From Betaproteobacteria bacterium (GTDB lineage Bacteria; Pseudomonadota; Gammaproteobacteria; Burkholderiales; Casimicrobiaceae): a stretch of DNA of 53,973 nucleotides. Location of the stretch: positions 1 through 53,973 of the forward strand of contig JAGXBK010000003.1 in the NCBI GenBank assembly GCA_018971195.1, written 5' to 3'. The translations under genes and the position numbers were made by a program. Every line of letters starts with the position of its first letter. Within the stretch, counting starts at the first letter, position 1. Shown here piece by piece: positions 1-8,679 of the stretch. The notes under the pieces were generated by a model that did no database searches, had not been told where the DNA came from, and saw only the letters and a program-made list of their open reading frames with translations.

Positions 1-569
1 TCGAAGGCCGGCCCCGGGTCGGTCTTGCGTCCTGGCGCAACGTCGCTGTGACCGACGACTTCCTCGATCGGGTAGCGTCGGCGCAGCGCTCGCACGAGCC
101 GGGACAGCATCGCGTACTGCGCCCCAGTGTAAGGAAGCGTGTCGGTACCCTCGAGCTCGATGCCGACCGCATAGTCGTTGCACCGTCCGCGGCCGCGCCA
201 CGACGATGTGCCTGCGTGCCACGCACGCTTCGCACAGGCGACGAACTGCAGCAGCGCGCCGTCGCGACGGATCAGGAAATGCGCCGACACGCGCAGGCCG
301 GCAAGGGTTGCGTAATACGGATGCGCCGAAACATCGATGCGGTTGGTGAACAGGCGCGGTATCGCGTCGCCGCCGAACTCGCCCGGTGGCAGCGATATGC
401 CGTGCACGACGACGAGGGAGATCGCGCAGCCGTCCGGGCGGTCGTCGCAATTTGGCGACGGAACCTGCGTCGCGAGATTGGCGAACCCCAGCGCGTCGAT
501 GCCAAGCCGCCGTGGCGCGGACTTCGCAACGGCACCGGGGGCGCGCATCCGGCGGCGCAGAGAATCCAT
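1..569 (-). CDS. ampD: 1,6-anhydro-N-acetylmuramyl-L-alanine amidase AmpD (C-terminus cut by window edge)
   Basis: Cytoplasmic zinc amidase of peptidoglycan recycling. It cleaves the stem peptide from 1,6-anhydro-MurNAc and so also lowers the muropeptide signal that induces AmpC-type beta-lactamases. The frame stays open from the ATG at 569 to the left edge, giving 189 codons. The family signature VVVHGISLPPGEFGG carries the first zinc-ligand histidine, a Glu follows in IELEGTD, and the end holds GHSDVAPGRKTDPGPAFD with the second His, the Lys and the zinc-ligand Asp. Only a short tail should be missing. No better in-frame start lies upstream. It points the same way as pilR and pilS, next to which it is commonly found in betaproteobacteria, but three plus-strand genes separate them here. 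Confidence 0.93.
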   Translation of the reverse strand, partial: MDSLRRRMRAPGAVAKSAPRRLGIDALGFANLATQVPSPNCDDRPDGCAISLVVVHGISLPPGEFGGDAIPRLFTNRIDVSAHPYYATLAGLRVSAHFLIRRDGALLQFVACAKRAWHAGTSSWRGRGRCNDYAVGIELEGTDTLPYTGAQYAMLSRLVRALRRRYPIEEVVGHSDVAPGRKTDPGPAF

Positions 570-1066
570 ATTCGAATCCACTCGAGGGCTCAACACGTAC
601 TCGTGCCATTCATGCGCCAATGCCGTTCCAGCCTGGCGCCCGAAGGCGAGACGCAATGGGTGCCGATTCTAGCTGGTCTTCGTGCAAGTATCGCGGGCGC
701 CCCGGCGCAAGGTCGCCGGTACCCCGGATCGGCGCCAGGACAGTTCGCGCATGGGGTCGTACGCGCCTTTGCATCGGCAGCCACGCTGGATTATTCTCGG
801 CGGGCGACGGCTCGTGGACGGGGCTGCCCTGGCCACATGCACCGCCGGCATGTGTCGGATCCTGGCGCCGCTGCCCCTTGCGCCGGTTCGCTTCGGCGCT
901 CCTGCGGTGGCGCGCACTGGCGAAATCATCGCCGATCCGACTGCAAGCGGTGGCCCTGGCTCGGTGCCAGGGGCGATTCCCTCGATCAACGGCGCAGTCG
1001 CGCTTCCGGGCCATGATTGACGGAAACCTGCCCAGCGTACGTTTGACTCGACCGAAGGAGGAGACC
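570..1066. other. Intergenic region, no supported gene
   Basis: About 500 GC-rich bases lie between the divergent ampD and SnoaL-like genes. Several overlapping open frames cross it on both strands, but none has a recognisable domain, a convincing ribosome site, or a protein that looks anything but Arg/Ala-rich shadow. It must hold the ampD promoter and probably that of the gene at 1067. I see no strong -35/-10 pair. The only clear signal is the Shine-Dalgarno sequence aaggagga just before 1067. Confidence 0.5.
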
Positions 1067-1585
1067 ATGAGCCGTGCATTGCGCATCCCAACCGCACTCG
1101 CGTTGTTGCTGGCTGTCGCTTCGCCGTCGTTGCTCGCTGCGCCCCATGGAACGGCCAGCGACAAGTCGCAGATCCTGGCGCTGGAGAAGAGGTACAACGA
1201 CGGCTTCAACTCAAGGGACGTGGCGAAGATCATGTCCTGCTACCTGCGTGGCAGCGAGCTGTTCGTGTTCGACGTGGTGCCGCCCCGTGAATACCGGGGA
1301 TGGGATGCCTACAGGAAGGATTGGGAGGAACTGTTCGCCGCCTTTCCCGGGCCCGTGAGCAACACGTTATCCGAGCAAACGGTTACCGTTGTCGGATCGG
1401 TTGCCTATGGGCACAGCATTCAGTCAGGGGAGTTCACCCGCAAGGATGGCAGCAAGCTCGCCGTGGTGGCGCGGACAACCGACATCTATCGCAAGGTCCA
1501 CGGCAAGTGGCTGATCGTGGAGGAGCACAACTCGGTTCCGGTCGATCTCGCCACGATGAAGCCCGATCTCCTGTCGAAGATGTAG
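1067..1585 (+). CDS. Exported SnoaL-like / DUF4440 (NTF2-fold) protein
   Basis: The product is 172 residues. Residues 1-24 form a signal peptide (MSRALRIPTALALLLAVASP, then an Ala-rich cleavage site), so it is probably periplasmic. The rest reads as an NTF2-fold domain: an early helix with LEKRYNDGFNSRD, a central strand set, and the late signature TDIYRKVHGKWLIVEEHNS typical of SnoaL/DUF4440 proteins. Such domains bind or isomerise small molecules, but no catalytic activity can be assigned. The ATG follows a near-perfect ribosome site (aaggagga). It is the first of three same-strand genes (SnoaL, DUF1326, VIT) placed between ampD and pilR. Confidence 0.8.
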   Translation: MSRALRIPTALALLLAVASPSLLAAPHGTASDKSQILALEKRYNDGFNSRDVAKIMSCYLRGSELFVFDVVPPREYRGWDAYRKDWEELFAAFPGPVSNTLSEQTVTVVGSVAYGHSIQSGEFTRKDGSKLAVVARTTDIYRKVHGKWLIVEEHNSVPVDLATMKPDLLSKM

Positions 1586-1739
1586 GGCGCTTGGGGAGCG
1601 CTGGCCCGTTCACGCTCTGCAGGGACATTGCACGCATCACGAGACTGTCCGGGCCGTGGATTCACGCCGCGTCTGCTGTCAAATGACCGCGGGAACCGAA
1701 GCAAGCTAGCTGCGCATCACTACAAAACGGGAGACCGAC

Positions 1740-2390
1740 ATGGCGATTACTCCATGGGAGATCAAAGGAGCAGAGTTCGCGAATTGCAATTGCTCGTATG
1801 GATGTCCTTGTCAGTTCAACGCACTGCCAACGCATGGGAGCTGCTGCGCGGTAGTGGGCTTCAAGATCGAGAGTGGTCGCTTTGGCTCGGTGCCTCTGGA
1901 CGGACTGCGGGCTGCCGCCATTTACAGCTGGCCAGGCCCGGTCCACCTGGGCGACGGCAGGATGCAGTTGATCATCGATGAGCGTGCTGACCCGGGCCAG
2001 CGGGACGCGCTAACCCGCATCATGCTTGGTCAAGATACTCAGGAAATGGCCACGATGTGGTGGGTGTTCAGCGCCATGAGTCCTGCCAAGGAAGAAACGG
2101 TCTTTGCTCCGATCGACTTCGAGGTCGACGTCGATGCACGTCGCGGGCGCCTCGTGGTGCCCGGGCTCATCGAGTCGCGCGGAGAGCCGATACGCAATCC
2201 GGTGACCGGCAACGAGCACAGGGTGCGAATCGATATTCCGAGCGGTTTCGAGTATCGACTCGCGGAGATCGGCAGCGGCCGCACGACCACCAAGGGGAAG
2301 ATTCAGCTCGACCTCAAGGACACCTACGGCCAGTTCGCACGCATTCACCTCTCGCATGCCGGAATCGTGAATGCTGCGGTTGCGGCATAG
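1740..2390 (+). CDS. DUF1326 family protein
   Basis: The 216-residue product matches the DUF1326 pattern: an N-terminal cysteine cluster in FANCNCSYGCPCQFNALPTHG, further conserved Cys residues in GSCCAV, and a beta-rich body ending in a KDTYGQFARIHLSHAG segment. There is no signal peptide or membrane span. The CxC...CxC arrangement suggests a metal or redox site, but the family has no established function that I can state. The start at 1740 follows a purine-rich stretch (cgggagac). It lies 154 bp after the SnoaL-like gene and about 190 bp before the VIT gene. Local GC looks somewhat lower than in neighbouring genes, which would fit acquisition. Confidence 0.85.
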   Translation: MAITPWEIKGAEFANCNCSYGCPCQFNALPTHGSCCAVVGFKIESGRFGSVPLDGLRAAAIYSWPGPVHLGDGRMQLIIDERADPGQRDALTRIMLGQDTQEMATMWWVFSAMSPAKEETVFAPIDFEVDVDARRGRLVVPGLIESRGEPIRNPVTGNEHRVRIDIPSGFEYRLAEIGSGRTTTKGKIQLDLKDTYGQFARIHLSHAGIVNAAVAA

Positions 2391-2576
2391 AGGAGGGCCC
2401 GAATCGAGGTTGTCGACGTGAGCCATCCGGAATCGGCCTCGGCGATCGCCGGGGCCGGGATCGGCTGCACGGAACGCTTGCGCGCATTGACGGGATATTG
2501 CGCAGCCTCATGACGAGGATCGATCATCGGCTCACACGTCCATCGCACTCATCACACAGGCTGGCTCCGCGCGAGC

Positions 2577-3212
2577 GTGCTCGGCGCGAACGACGGCGTC
2601 CTGTCGATTGCAAGCCTCGTGCTCGGCGTTGCCGCGGCGCGGACGACGCAGGCCGGCATCATGGTCGCCAGCGTCGCTGGCCTCGTCGCGGGTGCCCTTT
2701 CGATGGGTGCAGGCGAGTACGTCTCGGTAAGTTCGCAGGCCGACACTGAACGCGCAGACCTCGAAATCGAGCGATTCGCGCTCGAAACTGAATACGACGA
2801 CGAGCACGCCGAATTGACCGACATCTATGTACGGCGCGGGCTCGATCCGGAATTCGCGAGCCAGGTCGCCCGGCAACTGATGGCACATGACGCGCTCGGG
2901 GCGCACGCGCGCGACGATATCGGTATCTCCGACGCACTGTCGGCACGACCGCTCCAGGCTGCGGTGGCATCTTCGATCAGCTTTGCGATCGGCGGCATGG
3001 TTCCGCTACTCGTAGCATTCATGGCACCCGGAGCCGCGCTGATTCCATCGGTCGCCGCGGTCTCGCTGGCCTTCCTCTTTGCGCTTGGCGCTTCTGCGGC
3101 CCGCGCCGGAGGGGCGCCGGTCGTTACCGGCGCGTTACGCCTGCTCGTCTGGGGTGCGCTCGTGATGAGTGTGACGGGTGCAGTCGGTGCGCTGTTCGGC
3201 GCAACCATCTGA
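2577..3212 (+). CDS. VIT-family (CCC1-like) membrane transporter, start uncertain
   Basis: The product belongs to the vacuolar iron transporter/CCC1 family of membrane proteins, which move Fe2+ or Mn2+. It shows the first-helix motif LGANDGVLSIASLVLGVAAA, the second helix ending in GALSMGAGEYVSVSSQAD, a charged cytoplasmic loop (about residues 55-125) and three C-terminal helices. Coding clearly begins before the GTG at 2577: the same frame reads HRTHHTGWLRASV just upstream, the usual family N-terminus, back to a stop at 2511-2513. No ATG, GTG or TTG exists in that extension, while an ATG at 2510 lies in another frame. The N-terminus may therefore be disrupted or begin at an unusual codon. 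A second VIT-type gene lies at 43357-44400. Confidence 0.8.
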   Translation: MLGANDGVLSIASLVLGVAAARTTQAGIMVASVAGLVAGALSMGAGEYVSVSSQADTERADLEIERFALETEYDDEHAELTDIYVRRGLDPEFASQVARQLMAHDALGAHARDDIGISDALSARPLQAAVASSISFAIGGMVPLLVAFMAPGAALIPSVAAVSLAFLFALGASAARAGGAPVVTGALRLLVWGALVMSVTGAVGALFGATI

Positions 3213-3284
3213 TGCGCCGCAGCGCGATGTGAAGAGGAACGGCCTGGAGAGCGGCTTGCGCTGTTGGCAGGACGTGAGGGGCGG

Positions 3285-4622
3285 CTACTTGATCCCCAGC
3301 CGCTCCATCCGGTATCGCATCGCCCTGAAGGTGATGCCGAGCAGCTTCGCGGCGGCAGTGCGGTTGTAGCGCGTCTTCTCCAGCGCCTCGTTGATGGCGG
3401 CCCGCTCGACGCGATCGAGGTAGTCCTGCAGCGGCCATTTCTCGCCGGCGGGCACCGGCGCATCGGTTTCCTCGGCCACCGGTGTCAGGTGCAGGTCCTC
3501 GGCCGTGATCCGCTGGGGATCGGCGGCAAGCGACAATCCGCGCTCGAGGATGTTCTCGAGCTCGCGGACGTTTCCCGGAAACGGATAGCGCTCGAGCGCA
3601 ACGACCGCTTCGGCCTCGAGCGCGGCGGCGCTGCCTCGTGCGAGCCGGGTCAGGATCGCGTCGGCGATCAGCGGGATGTCCTCGCGCATGTCACGCAGGC
3701 TGGGCATCGACAACTCGATGACATGCAGGCGATAGTAGAGATCCTGCCGGAAATCGCCGCTGTCGACGAGCGCCGACAGGTTCTTGTGGGTCGCGCTGAT
3801 GATCCGGGTATCGACCGGCTCCTCGCCGGTCGAGCCTACCTTGCGGACCTTCTTCTCCTGGATCGCGCGCAGCAACTTGACCTGCATCGCGAGCGGCAGG
3901 TCGGCGACCTCGTCGAGGAACAGCGTGCCGCCGTTTGCCGCATGGAAGAATCCGTCACGGTCGGTCTCCGCACCGGTGAACGCACCCTTCTTGTAGCCGA
4001 AGAACTCGCTCTCCATCAGGTTCTCGGGTATCGCCCCGCAGTTCACCGCGATGAAAGGCAGCTCGGCGCGGGGGCCCTTCAGGTGGATCATCCTCGCGGC
4101 GAGCTCCTTGCCGCTCCCGGACTCGCCGTTGATGTACACCGGCGCCTGGCTGCGCGCCAGGCGGTCGATCATGCCGCGCACCTGCTGCATTGCCGGCGAG
4201 TCGCCGAGCAGTTGGTAGTTGTTGCCCGGCTGCGGCTTCTCGGGAACCTTCAGCGCCTGCTTGACCAGTGCGCGCAGCTGCTCCAGGGCGACAGGCTTGG
4301 CGAGGTAGTCGAAGGCGCCGGCCTTCAGCGCCGCCACCGCGTTCTCGGCGCTCCCGAATGCGGTAATCACCGCCACCGGCACGTCGAGTGCCTTCTGGGT
4401 GATGTGCTCGACGACACGCAGTCCTTCGCCGTCGGGCAGGTTCCAATCGGTCAGGCACAGGTCGAACGGCCCGCTGTCGAGCAGGCGCTGCGCTTCGCCG
4501 ACCGATTCGGCGCGAATGGTGTCGAGGCCCATCCGCGACAGCGTCAGCTCGAGCAGTTCGAGAAGATCCGGCTCGTCGTCGACGACCAGTACTCTGGGTT
4601 GACCGCGGGTTCTACGAGACAT
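3285..4622 (-). CDS. pilR: Sigma-54-dependent response regulator PilR
   Basis: The 445-residue protein is an NtrC-class activator. An N-terminal receiver domain has the acidic pocket VVDDE and phosphorylatable Asp59 in TDWNLPDG. The central AAA+ domain has Walker A GESGSGKE (about residue 165), the sigma-54-contacting loop GAFTGA and Walker B GGTLFLDEVADL. The C-terminal Fis-type helix-turn-helix contains NRTAAAKLLGITFRAMRYR. It lies 119 bp after a membrane-bound kinase of PilS architecture, which identifies the pair as PilSR, controller of type IV pilin transcription. No pilin gene is in the window. The nearest sigma-54-like promoter I see is upstream of rpfC. Confidence 0.92.
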   Translation of the reverse strand: MSRRTRGQPRVLVVDDEPDLLELLELTLSRMGLDTIRAESVGEAQRLLDSGPFDLCLTDWNLPDGEGLRVVEHITQKALDVPVAVITAFGSAENAVAALKAGAFDYLAKPVALEQLRALVKQALKVPEKPQPGNNYQLLGDSPAMQQVRGMIDRLARSQAPVYINGESGSGKELAARMIHLKGPRAELPFIAVNCGAIPENLMESEFFGYKKGAFTGAETDRDGFFHAANGGTLFLDEVADLPLAMQVKLLRAIQEKKVRKVGSTGEEPVDTRIISATHKNLSALVDSGDFRQDLYYRLHVIELSMPSLRDMREDIPLIADAILTRLARGSAAALEAEAVVALERYPFPGNVRELENILERGLSLAADPQRITAEDLHLTPVAEETDAPVPAGEKWPLQDYLDRVERAAINEALEKTRYNRTAAAKLLGITFRAMRYRMERLGIK

Positions 4623-4741
4623 GGTGTCGGAAGGCTCGAGTGGTTATGGGTTGCGGGTGACCGGCCGATACCAGGCCGCATCGGTTCGTGGGGTGGTCGC
4701 CCGGATCGCGCGCACGCCGATCCCGGTTGCCATTATGAGTG

Positions 4742-6421
4742 CTATGTCGACGATGCGGCCATCACCGCGCGCCTGAATGTCACTCTGAAGCTCGCCCCGG
4801 GGGCTCGCGGCAGCAGCTCCAGCGCCGCGCCGTTGGCATCGGCGAGCTCGCGCGCGATGTAGAGCCCGAGGCCTGTCCCGCCCGGACGAGTGGTGAAGAA
4901 AGGCTCGAAGATGTGCACGCGATACTCGGCGGGAACCCCGGGCCCATCGTCGCCGAGCTCACAGATCACGCGGTCGCCCATGTAGCCCGCGCGGGCGGCG
5001 ATCGAGATGCTCCCCTCGCGCTTCTGGCAGTGCTGCCAGGCATTGCGCACCAGGTTCCACGTGATCTGCGAAAGGTGGCCCCGGTCGAACACGACCAGCA
5101 AGTCGTCGGGAACGTCGATGACGATCCCCCGCGCGGGGATGCCCTCGGCCTGCACGATCTCATCGGTGATCGAACGGACGAAATCGCCCAGCGGTATCGC
5201 CTCGGGCTGCTGCCGGTCGCGGCGGTTCAGTTGCAGGACCTCGCCCACGATGCGGTCGATGCGCTTCGCGTTGTTGCGGATCATCGAGAGCAGGCGAGCG
5301 CCTTCGGGCGCGACTGCACCGTCCTCCTCGAGAAGTTGGGCGGCCTGGTTGATCGCCGAAAGCGGATTCCGCACCTCGTGGGCGATCGATGCGGTGAGCC
5401 GCCCCATCGCGGCGAGCTTCATCTGCTGCGCCTCGTTCTGCGCACGCCCGAGGTCCTCGAGGTAGACCAGCGTGCCTCCGTTCAATCCCGAGCCGATGCG
5501 CACCAGCCGCACGCGCAGCAGGCGCTGCGTCGTCTCGACCTTGAACGGGGGCAGAGTCTCGGAGGGGTCTTCGTTCCAGCGGCGCCAGTAGTCGTGCAGC
5601 GTCGTCGAGAATTCGGACAGCCGCATGCCGCCGCGCATGCGCCCGAATCCGCCCAGCAGGCGCGTGACCTGCGCGTTGTGGCCGCGCACGACGCCGTTGA
5701 GGTCGACGACCAGCACGCCGTCCTGCATGTCCTGGATGATCAGGCGGTTGACGTGCTCGAGGTTGGCGACGTCGATCCCGCGCTGGGCGGCCAGCTCCTC
5801 GGAGGCCTTCGTGTACCTGCCGATCACCACGGCGATACCGACCATCGCGAAATACCCGATCGAGATCAGCGCGGTCTGGAAGAGCTGTGGCCCGCCGATG
5901 ACGCCGTTGAGTACGCGCCATGCCTCCAGCCCGAGCAGCACGATCGCGGCCAGCGCCGCGTGGAAGAATGCCGTCCGCGTGCGCAGCAGCCAGCCGCTTG
6001 CCGCCAGCTGCGGGAACAGCAGGATCGGCAGCGGTGCGCCCGAGCTGCCGCCCGCGATCATCGCGAGACCCAGGAAGAAGATGTCTCCGCCGATCAGCGC
6101 CAGCAGGGTCTGCGCGAGCGGCAGCGGCAGGCGCTCCTGCTGGATCCAGCCGAACGCCGCCAGTCCGAACACGAAGTAGAGCGACGTCGCGATGACGAAC
6201 GAGTTGGGCGTCGTGACGTTGAGCACGCGCAGGTCCAGCAGCAGCGCGAGACCCAGCAGCAGCGCGCCGCATACGGCGCGGAACAGTCCGATGATCCACA
6301 GGATGCGCCGCGTCGACCCGGTGATCGACGGCGGCAGCGGCGGCGGATCGAGTGCGGGCAGCGTCGATGTGCGGGCCACGGCGGTGCTCAGGGTGCGGCC
6401 GCGCGGCGTCTGCGCGCGCAT
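4742..6421 (-). CDS. pilS: Membrane sensor histidine kinase PilS
   Basis: The 559-residue kinase has about six transmembrane helices in residues 40-190, a PAS-like domain around 215-320 (QDMQDGVLVVDLNGVVRGHN), a dimerisation/phosphoacceptor helix with the H-box SIAHEVRNPLSAINQ near residue 345, and an ATPase domain with an N box (LVRNAWQHC), DDGPGVP, FEPFFTTRPGGTGLGL. It is the partner of the downstream PilR. Membrane arrangement and PAS content match PilS, which in Pseudomonas responds to pilin level in the inner membrane. Its start overlaps the 3' end of the preceding PP0621-type gene by 34 bp, indicating translation coupling. Confidence 0.91.
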   Translation of the reverse strand: MRAQTPRGRTLSTAVARTSTLPALDPPPLPPSITGSTRRILWIIGLFRAVCGALLLGLALLLDLRVLNVTTPNSFVIATSLYFVFGLAAFGWIQQERLPLPLAQTLLALIGGDIFFLGLAMIAGGSSGAPLPILLFPQLAASGWLLRTRTAFFHAALAAIVLLGLEAWRVLNGVIGGPQLFQTALISIGYFAMVGIAVVIGRYTKASEELAAQRGIDVANLEHVNRLIIQDMQDGVLVVDLNGVVRGHNAQVTRLLGGFGRMRGGMRLSEFSTTLHDYWRRWNEDPSETLPPFKVETTQRLLRVRLVRIGSGLNGGTLVYLEDLGRAQNEAQQMKLAAMGRLTASIAHEVRNPLSAINQAAQLLEEDGAVAPEGARLLSMIRNNAKRIDRIVGEVLQLNRRDRQQPEAIPLGDFVRSITDEIVQAEGIPARGIVIDVPDDLLVVFDRGHLSQITWNLVRNAWQHCQKREGSISIAARAGYMGDRVICELGDDGPGVPAEYRVHIFEPFFTTRPGGTGLGLYIARELADANGAALELLPRAPGASFRVTFRRAVMAASST

Positions 6422-6636
6422 TGCGCGTCGCCGCAGACCGGGCCGCGCGCGCTCTTGACCGCGTCTGTGCCCGGCAGGAACACGCCGCAGTCGGCGCAGC
6501 GGATCATCGCCGCCGGCTTGGCGCCGTCGCGTGGCGCGCTCCGGCGGCGGTCCGCCCCGTGCTTGGCGACATTGACGAGCCGCAGGACGAACATCGCCGC
6601 GAAGACGACGACCAGCCAGAAGATGAGCTTGCCCAT
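6388..6636 (-). CDS. PP0621-type small membrane/zinc-ribbon protein
   Basis: An 82-residue protein with one N-terminal transmembrane helix (KLIFWLVVVFAAMFVLRLV), a basic linker, and a Cys motif CADCGVFLPGTDAV followed by a second Cys pair (VCGDAQC) that could bind zinc. This layout matches the small PP0621-family proteins found directly before pilS in betaproteobacteria and pseudomonads. Function is unknown. Overlap with the start of pilS and identical orientation suggest it belongs to the pilSR transcription unit, perhaps as an assembly or sensing accessory. Confidence 0.8.
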   Translation of the reverse strand: MGKLIFWLVVVFAAMFVLRLVNVAKHGADRRRSAPRDGAKPAAMIRCADCGVFLPGTDAVKSARGPVCGDAQCARRRRAAAP

Positions 6637-6653
6637 CGGTCAGGGTGGACGGT

Positions 6654-8072
6654 TCAAGCTAGCACTTTCCCTGGGTTGAGCAGGCCCTGCGGATCGAGTG
6701 CGGCCTTGACGCGACGCATCAGCTCGATGTCGAGGGCAGGCTTGTAATGCGCGAGCTCCTCGCGCTTCAGCTGTCCTATCCCGTGCTCGGCACTGATGCT
6801 GCCCCCGGCGACCGCGACCCGGTCGTGGACGATGCGGTTCACCCGGGAAGTATTGTCCATGAACGCCGCCCCGGATCCCCCGACGGGCGCGGCGACGTTG
6901 TAGTGGAGGTTCCCGTCGCCCAAGTGCCCGAACACGACCAGACGCGACCCGGGGAACGCGTCGGTCAGTGCCGAGGCGGTCGATTCGATGAACGCGGGAA
7001 TCGCCGACAGCGGCAGCGCGATGTCGTGCTTGATGTTCGGGCCCTCGCGCCGCTGCGCTTCGCTGATGTTCTCGCGCAATGCCCACAGCCGCGCCGCCTG
7101 GTCCTGCGACTGGGCGAGCGTCGCGTCGGCGATGTCGCGGTCCTCGGCCGCGCCCGCCAGCGCCGCTTCGACCTCGGCCGCGAGCGGGGCGGCGGCCGCG
7201 CTGTCATCGGCCTGCAGCAGCACGTACCACGGATGTCCCGGAAGCGGGTCGGGAAGTTCGGGGTGGTGCGCGCGCGACAGGGCGAGTGCGACTGCGCTCA
7301 TCAGCTCGAAGCCGACGAGGCGATCGCCCAGCGACTGCTTCATCCGATGCAGCAGCCGCAGGGCATGCGTGACATCTTGCATCGCCGCCATCGCGGTCAC
7401 CCGCATCCGCGGCGCCGGGAAGAGCTTCAGCACGGCCGCGGTGACGATGCCGAGCGTGCCTTCGCTGCCGATGAACAGCTGCTTCAGGTCGTAGCCTGTG
7501 TTGTCCTTGCGCAGGCCGCGCAGGCCGTTCCAGACGCGCCCGTCAGCAAGCACGGCCTCGATCCCGAGCACCAGTTCGCGCATGTTGCCGTAGCGCAGGA
7601 CCGCGGTGCCGCCCGCGTTGGTCGAGATGTTGCCGCCGATCGTGCAGCTGCCCTCCGAGGCGAGGGACAGCGGAAACATCAGGCCGGCGCCGGTCGCCGC
7701 GCGCTGGACGTCGGCCAGCGTCGTGCCGGCGTCGACGGTGATGGTCGCGTTGTCGGGGTCGAGCGCGCGAATCCTGCGCATGCGGGCGAGCGAAACGACG
7801 ACCGCGGTCCCCGACGCGTCGGGCGTCGCCGCGCCGCACATCCCGGTGTTGCCGCCCTGCGCGACCAGCGGCACGCCGGCCGCGGCGCAGATGCGCACGA
7901 CAGCGGAGACCTGGGACGCATCGGCAGGGCGAACGACGGCGCGTGCGGCACCGCGGTAGCGTCCGCGTTGATCGACGAGGTAGGGTTCGACATCCGCTGC
8001 CGCTGTCAGGACCTGAGCGTCGCCGAGGGCCCCGGCGAGGTCTGCGAGCAGGGTTGCGGTGGAGTTCGTCAT
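6654..8072 (-). CDS. FAD-binding oxidoreductase, GlcD/D-lactate dehydrogenase type
   Basis: A 472-residue flavoenzyme. The N-terminal PCMH-type FAD domain (about residues 35-215) has VPLVAQGGNTGMCGAATPD and GGNISTNAGGTAVLRYGNMRELVLG. The C-terminal oxidase domain has the family ending VFGHLGDGNLHYN, GSISAEHGIGQLKR, and DPQGLLNPGKVL. Such enzymes oxidise D-2-hydroxy acids (D-lactate, glycolate, D-2-hydroxyglutarate) and pass electrons to quinone or ETF. The exact substrate cannot be read from sequence. There is no CCG iron-sulfur domain or GlcE/GlcF partner beside it. It lies 17 bp upstream of the PP0621-type gene and may share a transcript with pilSR. It diverges from phaM across a 69-bp gap. 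Confidence 0.85.
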   Translation of the reverse strand: MTNSTATLLADLAGALGDAQVLTAAADVEPYLVDQRGRYRGAARAVVRPADASQVSAVVRICAAAGVPLVAQGGNTGMCGAATPDASGTAVVVSLARMRRIRALDPDNATITVDAGTTLADVQRAATGAGLMFPLSLASEGSCTIGGNISTNAGGTAVLRYGNMRELVLGIEAVLADGRVWNGLRGLRKDNTGYDLKQLFIGSEGTLGIVTAAVLKLFPAPRMRVTAMAAMQDVTHALRLLHRMKQSLGDRLVGFELMSAVALALSRAHHPELPDPLPGHPWYVLLQADDSAAAAPLAAEVEAALAGAAEDRDIADATLAQSQDQAARLWALRENISEAQRREGPNIKHDIALPLSAIPAFIESTASALTDAFPGSRLVVFGHLGDGNLHYNVAAPVGGSGAAFMDNTSRVNRIVHDRVAVAGGSISAEHGIGQLKREELAHYKPALDIELMRRVKAALDPQGLLNPGKVLA

Positions 8073-8141
8073 GGCGCACGATATTAGCGCACAGCAAAGC
8101 GCGTGCCGCGCAGGCGCTTTCGCCCGCGTCGCGGAGGAGCG

Positions 8142-8615
8142 ATGAGCGACGAAACCACGAAACCCGCAGCCGCTTCGACGCCGTTCTCGGCCGAGGAGGC
8201 GATGGCGTTCATGCAGCGGATGTGGAATCCGTTCGGGGTGCCGCTACCCGCAGCCGGCGCGACGCCGGCAGGCGCGCATGGCGCGCAGGCCGCTTCAGGG
8301 CAGGCTCCAGGCGGCGCTGCCACGTCGCCCGCCGGGCAGCCGGGTGCGATGCCGGGCATGATGGGCGGGTTCATGCCGGGAATGATGCCGTTCCCCAATC
8401 CCGCGGCGATGTTCGCCGCGCTCGACCCCGCCGAAGTCGACCGCAAGATCGGGGAGCTCAAGGTCATCGAGGGCTGGCTCGCGATGACCCTCAACCTGAT
8501 GCAGATGAGCATCAAGACCCTGGAGCTTCAGCGGGCGTCCCTGGAAGCGCTGCAGGCGACCCACGCGCCGGACCACCCGAAGCGCCGGGGAGAGTCGAAG
8601 CCGCGCAAGGCCTGA
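8142..8615 (+). CDS. phaM: PhaM-family PHA granule regulatory protein
   Basis: The 157-residue protein has the PhaM layout. An N-terminal AMAFMQRMWNPFGVPLP motif is followed by a Gly/Pro/Met-rich spacer with repeated MPGMM units, then an amphipathic helix region (PAEVDRKIGELKVIEGWLAM...MSIKTLELQRASLEALQ), and a short basic Lys/Arg tail. In Ralstonia, PhaM activates PHB synthase PhaC1 and ties granules to the nucleoid through its basic C-terminus. Here the tail is shorter (HPKRRGESKPRKA). The ATG at 8142 follows a strong ribosome site (gcggaggagcg) and is preferred over an upstream in-frame ATG at 8103. No phaC, phaA or phaB is in the window. Confidence 0.85.
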   Translation: MSDETTKPAAASTPFSAEEAMAFMQRMWNPFGVPLPAAGATPAGAHGAQAASGQAPGGAATSPAGQPGAMPGMMGGFMPGMMPFPNPAAMFAALDPAEVDRKIGELKVIEGWLAMTLNLMQMSIKTLELQRASLEALQATHAPDHPKRRGESKPRKA

Positions 8616-8679
8616 GGGCGCTTTCGCGAGGTCTTGCCCGCCGGCGTCGGCGCGAGCCTTCCGGCGACGGCGCGACGGC

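Noticed and set aside
3264-6679. Long plus-strand open frames (532 and 646 codons) opposite pilR and pilS
   Set aside because: They are rich in Arg, Gly, Asp and Val, have no domain, and lie exactly antisense to two well-recognised genes; this is typical of high-GC DNA.
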